A stretch of 64,000 nt of DNA, taken from contig CM060833.1 of the NCBI GenBank assembly GCA_030762175.1, positions 67,295,001 through 67,359,000 of the forward strand, in the 5' to 3' direction. The translations under genes were made by a program, and so were the position numbers. The DNA is from Metallyticus violacea (taxonomy: Eukaryota; Arthropoda; Insecta; Mantodea; Metallyticidae). The notes under the pieces were generated by a model. That model was not told the DNA's origin and made no database searches. It saw only the letters and a list, made by a program, of their open reading frames with translations. Positions 22,621 to 34,500 of the stretch are shown in pieces; the stretch's first letter is position 1, and each line of letters starts with the position of its first letter.

Positions 22621-24184
22621 AATAAAACTATGAAAATATGCTTTTAAAAATAATTTAAACATTCAGACAGATAGCCTTAATATTAAAAAGTTCGTTAGGT
22701 AGTTAATAATTGCGGTATTTAGTAATTCGCCAGACTTTCCATTTGTTTGTAGTACAGTTAACAACACTCGTAGAGTGAATGAGAAGAACAGAATGGGGAA
22801 GAGATCGTGAACTAAAGGTAATTTTATTTCAGTATTCTTTGCATAATTTCTCGAATATAAATTTTGTGAGTATTAGAAAAATGATTGATCATTTATCTAC
22901 AGCTGAGTTTATTACCTAAGATTAAATTCCTAAACAATACATTTTGCATTTCTGCATAGTATTCCTTATTCTCAAGTTATTTACGTAATATTCAGCTACT
23001 TTCTGGTGAATTATTGGTTTAAATTTGGCAACAATAATCAGGAATCATCTGACAACTCAGACTCCGCGCATTCTCGGCCACCACTACAAATTTACACATT
23101 CTGTCTGGAGGCCACCATAATACAGACATCACAATTATATCATATCAAGAACGTGCCATAACAAAACCACAATATCAATCTACCCAAACTAATTTATTTT
23201 GCACTCTTACAAAGAGACGTTGAAGAGAATATAAAGCAAGCTCTTATCCAAATTACAAAGAAATGTCCAAAATCGATGATTAAAGATGTAATAGACAGCC
23301 GGCATTTTCTAACAGCGCGGGAAATCATCTACAAGTTAACGAACATAATTTGGTGCTTTCTCTTGGCTCCCTTACCTTAAGTGTCTATTGCGGAACAGAT
23401 CTGGAAAGTTTAGCTTTGTATTCTAAATAAATGGAATTATCAGCTGCATATGATCGGAAAGGGTATATTTTTACTAAATAAGATTAAATTTCAAACATTA
23501 AAACATGCTTCAGTCTGCATACACTAATATGTTGTTAAACTTGTTTACATTTGTATTAATAAGTTCTGAGATGAAGTTAATCGTGTCTACAGTGAGAAAA
23601 TATGGAAAACATTTGCAGGTACCTAAAACGAAATAAAAACGCCCTTACGCTTGCGCTAGCACCGGGATCAGCTTTCTATGTTAACCGATTCTAAATGCAT
23701 TCTTCATTTTTCCTCGACCTGTATAATGACCTATTAATCTTGGAATTATTACAGCATTTGCATGTAATTGGTTGCATTTTGTACATAAATTCCACTTTAT
23801 TTAGAAACAAAATTTATTGACGACCATAAACTGCCTGCCCTTTACATCACTCAATGTCACATTTCCTGAGGGCTTCGGCAGAACACTTTAAGTGATTTAT
23901 ATCTTCAGTTTCAGTTCCAATATTTATTTAGAAAATAATATTACTGTAAATGCAGTATTGCCCACAGCGATATTTTTGCAATCAATGAGCAATTATTGAA
24001 AAACGGAGTAATTCGCCCACTTTGATTCTTTTGCGTTATTCCGCCTACCAATAAACCAAAAACGCGATTTTGAGCATCCCTTTTAATATTTTCATCATTT
24101 GATTGAATGTAATACCCCTCAAGCAGTTTCACAATAAGCTGAAATGCCAGCCCTGTCAAACATCAACGGCAGTTCTTTGTTACA
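22621..24184. other. AT-rich noncoding, nothing recognised
   Basis: No element or coding relic was identified on either strand. Confidence 0.45.
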
Positions 24185-24540
24185 GTGTTAAAGAAACAAG
24201 GAATGAATGACAAATATGTAAAAACTGTTCCCAAATTGTACCCCAGAACTACAGAAAAAGTAATGTTAACTAATGGTGGAAAAATTAGATTAGAAAAAGG
24301 TGTAAGACAAGATGATCCAAAGTCGTCTAAAAGTTCCATTTGTGTATTAGAGGAAAAAATTAGAAATATCACAGTCAATTATGGAATAAACATGAAAAGA
24401 AACTATTTAAATTAAGATTTTCTGATTGCGTAACTCTCATAGCTTCGATAGTAGGAGAACTAAGGAATATCTTAGAGGAAGTAAGTCAATACAGCGGAGA
24501 ATTTAGTTTATAGATAAACTATGACAATGATGTGGAAGTT
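24185..24540 (+). pseudogene. LINE reverse transcriptase relic
   Basis: The 76-codon frame reads LEKGVRQDDPKSSKSSICVL, matching the RT block K-G-V-R-Q-G-D-P-L-S-P-x-L-F, where Gly and the LSP triplet are altered. It continues LEEKIRN and YGINMKRNYLN. After a frameshift, ELRNILEEVSQYSGEF and INYDND match the E-L-Q-x-M-L-x-E-L ... L-K-I-N-x-x-K-T block. The FADD catalytic block between them is lost to decay. This is part of a non-LTR retrotransposon ORF2. It may belong with the C-terminal fragment at 25.6-26.3 kb. Confidence 0.65.
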
Positions 24541-25554
24541 GCAACGAGACATTCAGATTTGATCCCGTATAATTAACTAAGATAAAGATTTAATTCTGTT
24601 TAATTAATTAATTTACATAGATTAATATTTCACGATACAATTATGTAAAATGATGTAGAGTGTTCGAGAATCGGAAATCTTGACTGGAAAGATGAAAACT
24701 TTCATGTAACAAAATTGACTTTCTGGTGCTATAAGCAAGATCATACCCAATAGCTAGTGGACCTTTCTTTTCATAAAAGTAAAAATATCCTTGAAAAAGA
24801 CTGTGGTGAATAACTTTCACCTTGATAACCTTCCCTTAAAAAAAATTCTCGCTCCCCCAAAAACGTTTCTAGTTAACATACAATGAATCAAGACTAGCCA
24901 ATGAGTTCTCGGATTTCAAAATGTCTTTTCGAGAAATTTCCAGCGGCAAGAGATTAAGCCAATAGGAAGGAAATTTGGTGACTCATCTGCTATGTTTATA
25001 AATTTAAATTCCCGTAGAAGATGCGTAGAAATCTAGTAAAGCATTTTTGAAGGTTTTTTCGTTCAGTTCGACTTGAGAGACGAGGGTAGGCAGTTCGCTT
25101 CGAGAAGTGAGATAGGGCTGTTCAATTTAGATACAGAGAAATATAGCTCTTGAAATGGAACGGCAAAACTGTTTGTTTGGAACATATTGATAATGTAATC
25201 TTGAGTATGCAATGCGAACGAATATACAATTTGTAAGTATAGGGTCAGTAAATATTTAAAACTCTCCATACTCTTGCTAATGGTAAGAAAGTGTCATCTA
25301 CGGAAAAGGAGCAATAAAGTAAACAGTGAAGTATGAGCAGTTTAATCAATTGTGAAACTTTAATCCGCAGCTTCCACAGTGTCTGCTCAGTGATCTTCCT
25401 TTCCCTTCCAGAAAAGCCTTACAGTAATTTCAGCATCTCTGAGACGTTCGCGGCAGCAGGAGGGCTCAACGCAGATCTCTTTCTTGACGGCGGTATACTG
25501 CGTCAACACTAATTATCACTGTCCTTCAACAATCATCTGAAAACTTGGCACCTC
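24541..25554. other. noncoding, nothing recognised
   Basis: This may be decayed or deleted LINE sequence between two same-strand LINE fragments, but no motif is readable. Confidence 0.4.
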
Positions 25555-26290
25555 TTAATAAACGCATTCAAACGTAACATAATAATAAAGAGGAAAAATT
25601 GGAATACGTAAATGAGTTCAAAATGTATCATTTAGAAATAAGACAAAAAGAAGTCTACGAATAATATCGATTGCATGGCAAACTTTTTGGAGTTTAAACG
25701 TTATTTTTTTTTAGTGAAGAGATTTAATTGAAGCTTTTTGAGTAGTGTTTAAAGCCCATTTTTACTACTGAGGCACCACAGGCGTTGAACACTGATGATA
25801 CACGAAATGATATATTGGGAAAGGATTTTTTAAGGAAGGAAACGTTCCAAGCCTAAGTTTATGGTACCTACCTGCATGTTTCACTTATCAGGACTGAGGA
25901 AAACCTGGAAAAAACCTGTCAGGGAGGACGGTCCTGGCGGTATTCGAACCCCAGACCTTCCGCTCACGAGTCCGCGCCTTAGCGACCCTTGGCGATAATT
26001 GAAGCTAAAATGTAAAGCATGAACTTGTGCATCCTACTATCTTAAAGTTACGAATAATGGAGAGAACAATTTTAGGATTATTTTTAGAAACAGCTTACGG
26101 AATGACGAAGGAGAAGATGGTCATCAAAGATGCACTGCAAAAAGTTTTAAATGGAGGTGGGCAGGATATGTGGTATGACAGATTTCAACAATGGTCTTAT
26201 AAACTGACAGCTTGGTACCCTATGATCGGACAACGTTAACATACAAGATGTTTTGGAAGTCGAAGATGAAGACAAAGACAGAGTGAGAGA
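25555..26290 (+). pseudogene. LINE C-terminal relic split by a SINE-B
   Basis: Before the SINE, EKLEYVNEFKMYHLEIRQKE resembles the block I-E-Y-V-x-E-F-x-Y-L-G. After it, KLRIMERTILGLF matches the K-L-R-V-x-Q-R-x-M-E-R-x-I-L-G block. Then, in another frame, FKWRWAGYVV and TDSLVPYDRTT match W-x-W-A-G-H-V-x-R ... W-x-P. This order is characteristic of the C-terminus of insect endonuclease-RT LINEs. The SINE-B at 25736-25995 inserted after the LINE was in place. Stops, shifts and deletions make it nonfunctional. Confidence 0.65.
25725..26006 (-). repeat. SINE-B copy nested in LINE relic
   Basis: A full-length reverse SINE-B (25736-25995) has a perfect 11-bp target-site duplication, taattgaagct, at 25725-25735 and 25996-26006. 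Head boxes (tattcgaaccccagacc, ctcacgagtccgcgcctta) and the 3' end (gtagtgtttaaagcccattt) are present. Confidence 0.9.
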
Positions 26291-28420
26291 AATTAATTAA
26301 AAAATTAATAAAAATTAAATTAGACTGTTCTTTCTCAAAGCGACCAATCGCATCTGCTAAAACTTGGCCACTTTTATTTGTCGAAAGAGGTTTCTGCCCT
26401 TATATGAGTAAATGTTCAAAGCTATCTTTGTTGAAAAGTGTATCTAGTACTCCCAACTCACTATCAATAATAAAGTATTATTTAACATTGTTCAAGGTTT
26501 GAAAATGCTAAAGCTCAACTAGCTTTAATACCTTAGCTCACAAGTGTTAGGCTGAGATACTTAAGGGGCTATAAAAGAAATACTATGCTACAATGAGAAT
26601 TCTTTTCCTTTCCAGGATTTTAATTGGCGACTGAGAAAGAAGCATCACTATAATTATATTTTGAGGTTCTGAAAGTTATTTACTTAAATAAAATATAGCA
26701 CCTGCCTAATCTACTGTGTTGCACATCTAAAAGTTTGCAATCAAATAGAAGAGAATTGGCAAAAAGGGTCTTGATTCTGTTTGACAAGGGTACAGACCAA
26801 CAGTTTCAGTTCTAAAGCAGTGTGCTTTCAGCACTTTTCAATACCATAATTCTGAAGTTCAGGCATTCATTTTGATTAAAATAGCCAGGCAGCATGGCAT
26901 TTAAAATACTGAAAATAGGAAGTAATATAATTAAAATAGGCATTTATTAAAAGTAAAAACAGGAGTAATATTATTTATTATTAATGAATATAGATATTTA
27001 AGATGCTTAATAATTTACTTATTACATAATTAAAGTACTTAAACTTATTATTTCTTGATTACAAGCAACAACAAAATGTTTTTCAAGATATCAACTGTCA
27101 TAGTCAGCTACTTGTCAGAGAGAACATTTTTCATAATGGTAAAAGAACGTTCTACTTCCACTGAAGTGATTGAAGCATATATAAAACGAACTATTTCGGG
27201 AGGACTCATATCATTTACAACAGAACATTTACCTTTCGAGACATCAGGAAATGTTGATGAAGACAAAGTAAATTAGTTTTGAATAGTCCTGGCTAATGAA
27301 CAAAAGCTGCGCAGTGGTTTCTGGTTGAGTTCATTTTCTTTTTATGTGTTTATAGGGGAATCGGTTAGTACCTCTCTTACTTCCATACTGAACACATTGT
27401 AGGGACGATTTATTGCACAGCTGTGGCGCTCTCATCTTTATCGCTTGCAATTGTTTATTACATTTATGCAGCTGAGATTACCCCCACCACAAATTTCCTA
27501 TATTGTTTCGCACAGATCAATACAAGATTATTCGCCAGGACTGTTCAAAACTACAGTACTTCTCTCGTCCCATCTATTTCTTAGTATTCGTAAGCTCCGG
27601 GTAACGCTGCGTTCCTTTCATAAATAAAGGTTCTGCTATTTTAAGAGCTTAAGTAAATGAGTTGAGGAGAAAGTTTTTGATTGGTTAAAAAAAATGAACG
27701 TATAACAAGAATTTTCAATAGATATTTTTATGAGGTGGACATGCTATTTAATTTTATACCTTCAATATATTGAAATTCTATATATGTTTTTAAAATACGT
27801 AAATAATCGCAGAAAAAATCCATAATGATCCAAAACAAGGGGTAAAAATGTTTTAAAGCTTAAAATTGGCAACAGAAGCCAAAAAAGGCACAAAAGACAA
27901 AAACTTGCCCTACGATCCCAAATGTACGGAAATATGTTCATTTCTATCTGATTCCTAAATATGTTTACCCAAATAGAAAAGGCATTTTGCCTAACTTCCA
28001 GTCTTTGCTCATTACCCAACCTGCATCAGCAAAGTGGCTCAGAGCTGCCACTTTACACTCAGAAACTTAAAAAACGTGACATTCTTACTTCTGGTCAATA
28101 AACCGTAGTTTTCAGATACATAGCTCATGATAAGTTTAAATTTCTACAGCTTCTTGTTTAACGAATGAATTTATTTATTTCAATTTCAATTTTACATGAA
28201 GATATAATATTTTAACATATTTATAAATAGAACCAAATTCATTTGAAAAAAACAAGTAAATATATTAAAATCAAAATGAACAATTTACATTTTCATATTA
28301 TCTTTTTCTATTTGTGGCACTAGAGCTTTCGACTAATCTAGAGGGTACTAGCTCCACTTTTGACTAAAATGAGATTTCTATGTTGACATACAGGACTCCC
28401 CTTTACCTGTAACTTTTAAG
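26291..28420. other. AT-rich noncoding, nothing recognised
   Basis: Open frames at 27055-27276, 27445-27627 and 27762-28019 (minus) have no family I recognise. There are no repeat boundaries. Confidence 0.45.
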
Positions 28421-28880
28421 TAGAGGTGGCAAAAATCGTCTCGCTAGAGTGTTGAGGCCGGCAGCCAAAATCTCGAGAATCTCATAATTCCTTTCGAGTA
28501 TCGGTGAATCGCGTTGCCCTCTCTGAGCGAGTGTACGAATCACAATGTGCTGTAAACACTACTCTTTCGAGGCGCGGACCTCAAACTGTTTTACAGCAGT
28601 TTCTGTTATCTGTGTGTGCAACATTGTAGACTGCCGTATAGGGCATTCCCTGTAATATTAACATAACCACTTATTTGCAAAATTAAATGAAATAAAACAA
28701 AACGCAGTTAAAAACAAATGAAACATTATTTCCAAATAGAATTAACATTTCATGACTCTTCAAAGACCGCATCATGTGCGATGTATTTTTTGCTTTCAAA
28801 ACTAATTCACTGGCAGCAAATGTTGCAGTGCACTTTATTTTCTGGAACTTCTGTGAAATACTCCTAGGACCAGAATCCAA
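28421..28880 (-). pseudogene. BED zinc-finger relic, hAT-type transposon
   Basis: On the minus strand from about 28872, EYFTEVPENKVHCNIC is followed, after a one-base shift, by ELVLKAKNTSHMMRSLKSHE. This is the BED finger pattern: aromatic-F-T, C-x2-C, then T-x-x-M-x-x-x-L-x-x-H. One zinc-ligand His position reads Ser. BED fingers form the DNA-binding N-terminus of many hAT/ZBED transposases. The sequence tagaggtggcaaaaatcg at 28421 resembles a hAT terminal inverted repeat (C/T-A-G-A-G-G-T-G-G-C), but I found no partner end. No catalytic core is readable, so it would be an internally deleted or truncated element. A 65-codon frame (28683-28880) reads the second half of the finger. Confidence 0.5.
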
Positions 28881-29143
28881 TGTTGATAACTGTTTGTGTA
28901 GCTAAAATTCAATGAAATTACGAGCATAAGGGCACAGATCTTTCCCACTCAACATAAAACTTAGATTCAGTATCAAATGAAATGACGGATTCTGCTATCC
29001 ATTTCATGGGTTGGCTGAAATAAATCGGACCTCCTACCACTTTCTTCCCTCTTGTACACACGTCTATGTTATTCGTGTGCATAGGAGGTTATAGAACCTC
29101 CTGACTTGTGCTTCAGCCGAGACGTCACATCGTGTTACTGCTC
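28881..29143. other. noncoding between hAT relic and Harbinger
   Basis: Nothing was recognised. Part of it may belong to the hAT relic. Confidence 0.4.
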
Positions 29144-29445
29144 TTAGAGCCGGTTGTATAAAGGTTACTAACTGAAGATTACTTTTAATTGTACTTTAAA
29201 CGGTAACAAGAGGTTAGTTATCACTTCTGTTGCATAAAAATAACCTCAGGCTAAGTAATCTCGAGTTTGCACTAACTGTCGAACTTATGTCTACATAGCG
29301 AAACAATAGGGAAACTTGTTTTCAGATCGAGTTGATGTTCAACTGTTTAACCTGAGAAAATAACTATTCAAATTTTCCGCCTTGTCCTCAAAAGAAAAAG
29401 GAAAAGTCAAATGCAAACGACAAATTTGGGCAAACGTGAGAAAAA

Positions 29446-29446
<1 letters not shown>

Positions 29447-29486
<40 letters not shown>
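29447..29486. repeat. (ATT)n microsatellite inside Harbinger
   Basis: Thirteen pure ATT units lie within the transposon. Confidence 0.95.
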
Positions 29487-29488
<2 letters not shown>

Positions 29489-29599
29489 CTGGTGCTAAAA
29501 TATAAGGAAATAATTTAAAATAAAAATACATTCAATCCTAAACAAAGTAAAGAACGTACTTAGGGGAAATTGCCAAAGGGTATAATTTTATTCTTAAGA

Positions 29600-30300
29600 C
29601 TTCTGGATTATTATCCTCATGCTTGTGCAGTCTATAGCACCTAAAACTGCAGGAAAGTTGCAAATGTTATAAAAGCCTATCATCACTTTCTCTTCATCCG
29701 CCTAAGAGCTGCAATTGCTCTAGTAACTTTATGGATGGTTCTGCTAGACGTTGCTTTCTCCATCTCCAACAATTATTTGGAACTTCCCTTTCGCATGGAA
29801 CCTTAAAATTATTAGTATCATTAACATCGAGTTCATAGCATAATTTCGCTTAATTTGTGATTATAATCGGGGACGTTACATCTATTCCCACGGGTGGCCG
29901 AGGTCATTAAGGCCGCGGACTCATGAGCGGGAGGTCTGGGGTTCGAATCCCGCCAGGACCGTCCTCCCAGACTGAGGTTTTTTCCAGGTTTTCCTCATTC
30001 CTCATAACTGGCAAATGCTGGGAGGTACCCTAAAACTTTTCCTTAAAAAATTCCCTTCCCAATTTATAATTTCAACTCGTGTATCATCAGTGTTCACCGC
30101 CTGTGGTGCCTCAGTAGTTAAAACAGGCCTGAAATACCATTAAAAAAAGGTTCTTCGACACCTTTTGCTGAGCGAAATCGAATATTGAATTATTTGTCAT
30201 TCAATTCTAGAATGAATTTTTCTCTTTCATGAAATACATACACGACGAGCACAGTGAAATCCATCATCCGATGGAATGTCGAAATAATCAGAAATGTGCA
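29600..30300 (-). pseudogene. Harbinger transposase (HARBI1-like) relic
   Basis: Reading the minus strand from right to left: near 30200-30170, EREKFILELND and IRFRSAK resemble the N-terminal F-x-x-R-F-R-L-S-K segment. The SINE-B then interrupts. At about 29810-29780, LRFHAKGKFQIIVGDGESNV matches the L-R-F-Y-A-T-G-S-F-Q-x-x-V-G-D block. Next, TIHKVTRAIAALRRMKRK matches S-R-x-V-H-R-V-x-R-A-I-A. Then GFYNICNFPAVLGAIDCTSM (ending near 29618) is the block holding the first catalytic Asp of the DDE core (G-x-I-D-C-T-H-I). His is replaced by Ser. Frameshifts occur between blocks and the rest of the catalytic domain is absent. Confidence 0.75.
29886..30146 (+). repeat. SINE-B copy nested in Harbinger transposase
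   Basis: The copy has a well-preserved head (gtggccgaggtcattaagg, gggttcgaatcccgccagga) and body (ttttttccaggttttcctca, gtgttcaccgcctgtggtgc). It has lost about 20 bp around the cttaggcctg landmark. The target-site duplication is not obvious. Confidence 0.85.
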
Positions 30301-30769
30301 CAATATGCCGCTTGTAAGGTTAACCTAACATAACCTATAACTGGAGGAACTCTGCTTCTATTACGCGGAAATGAAAAGTGAAACGTTGAAGAAACTTTAT
30401 CACATGAAATTAAAACAAATGTTACTCAGAATTGTATTTATAAATGAAGTTGTTATGCTTCTTTAAACTGAGAAATGTTTCATTTAACAATTTCTAAACT
30501 CTAGTTAGTCGTTTAGCTTGTGAAATTTCGCGAGCTAGGTTTAATTTGAGCTTAAGACTAAATAACCTTAGATTAATGTTTGTATAGCCCAATTTTCTAA
30601 GCATAACTCATGGTTAATTTTATGCTCTAAACCCCGGTTAACTCTTTATACAACCGGCTCTTAGTGTACCGCGTGCTTAGTCTTCTCGAGAGTCTCGTGA
30701 GACGTTTCTTCTGTAAGTTACTGAAAAGTTTTCCAGCTTCTCAAGGCGCACGCTCATATTCCCCCCCCC

Positions 30770-31560
30770 CTTGATTATTCAACCTCATAAACCACACATC
30801 GGGCATTCTTCCATACCCCCTCTTAACCTTTTCAGTTTTATAGCCCCCCGTTCTGATCCATGCAAATTCTACTCTTGTTATTTTGTTACATATTTCAACA
30901 TGCAACATGCATCCTATTCCACTCCAATTTCAGTTCTGTATAATTAATTATATACTCAAGGATAGTTTATTACTAAAACTCCTCTATTTAAATATTTTCA
31001 ATTCTAGATTTAATTTCTTTCTATAATTCCCTATTATTCCACATTGCTTCTATACTAATTTTATCCAATTTTTAATATTATAAGCTTTACTCGTCTTAAT
31101 TTATCCTGTCCCGTATAATTAAGCAATGTCGAATTTATTTTGTATCAACATTTCCATACTTCTTCCGTTATTTTATCTTTACTACCGATTCTTCCTAGTT
31201 CCGCTTTGGAATTCCATTGGTGAAACTCTTGGCAAGCACAAAATTTAGTTACAAAAAGTTCTATGAATTAAATCCACATTTACTCACCCGTAATCTAAAC
31301 GCCATATGTCGTAACATTTCAGTATCTACTACAGCCAGATACAGCAGTCTTGATATTTTGTTTATACACGCTCTTGTGGCTTTAAAAATAAGCTTTCCCT
31401 TAGCTAGTAGCTAATTCTTTTTCTTTTCATCACCCCATCCACCATAACCGTTTTATCTCATTCCTAGATAATCAAATCTACTAACCACTTCAATTTCAAT
31501 TTCTTGCTAGCACCATTTCTCACCTTTCTTCATCCTTCTTAAGCAACTCAATTAGCTTCT
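30770..31560 (-). pseudogene. LINE reverse transcriptase C-terminal relic
   Basis: Minus strand from about 31500: EIEVVSRFDYLGM, then GYGGWGDEKKKN, AKGKLIFKATRACINKISRL and VVDTEMLRHMAF. This follows the order I-x-V-V-x-x-F-x-Y-L-G ... G-G-W-x-x-E-x-x-x-R-x-x-x-A-K-x-A of several insect LINE clades downstream of the FADD motif. Further along, lower-coordinate sequence such as QCGIIGNYRKKLNLELKIFK is compatible with the C-terminal region but weaker. Stops are frequent. The plus-strand frame at 31217-31414 is a shadow. Confidence 0.5.
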
Positions 31561-34500
31561 TGTTAATTATGTGTAAATAATTAATTACCTCAAGGTACAA
31601 TTTTAGATTGACCCTAAGGTATTCTAATTATCCAGTGCCCGGAGGAATATTCACAGTACCCCAGTCTCTTGGAAATACACATTGCGAAACCGCTTGCACA
31701 GGGCAGACCTTGAAAAGTACACCACGTGATTACTTGATCCAGCGGCTTGAAGAAAGGAGACAGCAACCCTTTCTATGGGCAGTTCTAAGGATTCAGTCAC
31801 TCCACCGTCTAATTTTGCACAGCGCTAAAACACGACCAGATCGAAACTCTTCCTTAATGATGTTGAGCATGTCAAGACAGCAAAGGACAATCGATTAGAA
31901 ATAAAGAGTAGAGAAAAAACTGAAACATGGAAGTTAAAACAACTGGAAATGAGGAAGATATGGAATTGGAAAAAAATTAAAGAAAATAACACGTATTCCA
32001 CTCACAACCGAAGCCAAAAAGAATTCGGAAAGGAATTAAATCAATATATAGGTGGCCCACAGCGTACTGATGCTTTTCAACAACATTCGAAGTTACTAGG
32101 CAAAAATAAAGATATTCATACAAACTATCTTTGTGAATTAAACCACTTTATTGTTGAAAATTGCATATTAAAATTAGATAAAATATGTTAGATTAAAAAT
32201 AAAGTTTAAAAATTATAGTATAGGAACAAAAATTAAACGTTACATTTTTTAGTTTTAGTGATATTTCTGAATATATCTTCCTTAAATATTTAAAAATAAC
32301 TGGAATTTGAGGTCTGGTGCTTATGCTGGCCATGGAATGTCCTGAAATCGTTAGATCAGCATAGGTAAAATATATATTATGAATCGCTTACAAAATGTCC
32401 TTAGTTGTGTAAGCAGTTTTGCTGCAAACAGACAAAATATGGCTTTAAAAGTGTATAAAAATTCTTAATATAACATAATAGCATGATAACATAAACAGCA
32501 GAATGATTTCATCATTATTATTCTCAAGGATAATTTATACAATTTCAGTCCTTACTGCGCTAATCCTGTAGGAAAACTGATGGTACTCCAAACGTCTTCT
32601 CGCATTAGTAGCCGCTGCTTTTGTTTCTGCTCCCAGTTTAACAAAGAGAAAAGATTCAGCCCTATGAGCAGCACTTCCTTCTGAACTTTATGAATAGATT
32701 AACTAAATTAAATAGCGTAATTCTATATTTTGTTTATTTTGTTGAAACGATTAATAAATACACAACTTCAACAAAAAAATCCGAAATATATCAATCAGCT
32801 ATGGGTCATGATATAAGTTATATAATAAATAATGGTAGATCACAGAAAATGGTAAGAACTATAGAATACTATTCAACAGAGAAAAGAAGAAAGAATTATA
32901 TACAAAGACAAAAAGCATACCTTATGTAACTTCATTTAACATTTATAAAATGATATACTCAAAAAACAGGATATTTTATTAATTCGGAGACCAAATTATT
33001 ACACATTTTATTTCAACAGCAAAAGTAAAATGCTTTTAAGTTATCTACAGTCATTAAAACTGATAAAAGATGTTCTTTTTTAATTTTAAGCATTACAACT
33101 ATAATGACCAGTGGTTTTAAGATTAATAAAATAAAGTTATGACCAGTTCTTGAAAATAGTTCAAGATTTAGTTATGCCTGTACATATTTCAGTTCGTGTA
33201 TGGCGTTATCCTTAATACACTAAAAAAAGGATCAAATATTGCAAAACAGTGACCGTATCCTCGTTGCTTTGTGGGGGTGAGTAACAAAAAATATCAAAAA
33301 TAAAATTCAAAGATTAAAAAGAGTTTTCCTGAGGAGGCTACAAGATGAAAAAGATTAAAAATTGTATAATATAAATAGAGATAAAATGCAAATATTATCA
33401 TTCTATGAAAAAACTATAAACATATAAATTGTTTAGATATAATAAATAAAGCTACCAGCAGCCTACAATTATAGACATTCAGGAAAAAAAAACACCTGGG
33501 ATAACATTTTGGGAGAACAGATAATTTGCTTATCTACGAAGTGAGAGGGGGAAAGAAGTAATGAAAGTGATCACATCTTAAATAAATTAAGCATATTTTA
33601 TTACGAAAAATAGTCGTCCAATCTTACAGAACAAACTATGTTAGGATGAAATAAATGCGAAACAATCGAAAGTTAGTAAACAATTACGCAATATTTCGGA
33701 TAGCTGCGTATTTTTTCTTTGCCTTCCTTTACCACTCAACTCTGAGAAGCTAATCCTTCAGAAAACGTACACGTTACAACCTTGCTTGAAATTCCTTTAG
33801 AAATATACCTGCAATAATATTTTCCAAGCTTCAGGAGCAACTCAGTTTAGGGACAAGAACATCACAGTCGCTTCAGAAAATATAAGCTAACGTCTATCGT
33901 CAAATCCAGTAATATGGTTTAGGTGCAGATATTTCAACTTCTCTGCCCTTAGAGCAAATAAGACAAGTACGAGACCCTGCATTTTGAAGATAATTACAAT
34001 AACCCCCATAACACACTGTCAGCGCTGATGTCACCGCAGACAGCAGACTGTCTCCTTTCAGTAAACATGCCAAGAAAATGTGACACGCACGAGAGTGATA
34101 CCATTTCAATAGAGTTAACGGCCTTTCGTGGAAATGGCCTCATTAACTGAAATGAAACCTCAATTCTTAATTTTTTGCTGCTCGTAAAACTGGTAAAAAG
34201 GCTATTTTGTGCTATGAAAAGATTTTACAACAAATTTGAAAGATTCTATAAAAGAACGTTTTTAAACACTTAACCTCTAAGTTCCTTTTTAGTGATTCTT
34301 CATGTAAACTTTTACAGCACAACGGGATGTTTACTCTTAATATATCCATTCTAGTAATTCCGTGTCATCTTTGTTTAGGCTAGTATATGTGACGTATATA
34401 CAAATACACACTTTTACATATATGTTACGAGCTAACCATCGCTTGGAGCAACCAACAATAACATAAGATGTTTCATAAAGTCATACTAACGTATAGTTGT

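Larger units (their letters stand above)
29144..30663 (-). mobile_element. PIF/Harbinger DNA transposon with perfect TIRs
   Basis: The 17-bp terminal inverted repeats gagccggttgtataaag (29147-29163, and its exact complement at 30644-30660) are flanked on both sides by TTA (29144-29146 and 30661-30663). The 3-bp TWA duplication is the hallmark of PIF/Harbinger. The element is 1,514 bp including a SINE-B and an ATT microsatellite. It carries a decayed HARBI1-like transposase on the minus strand. Confidence 0.85.

Noticed and set aside
30760..30770. C-run near 30.76 kb as a structural or regulatory motif
   Set aside because: A single short homopolymer without context.
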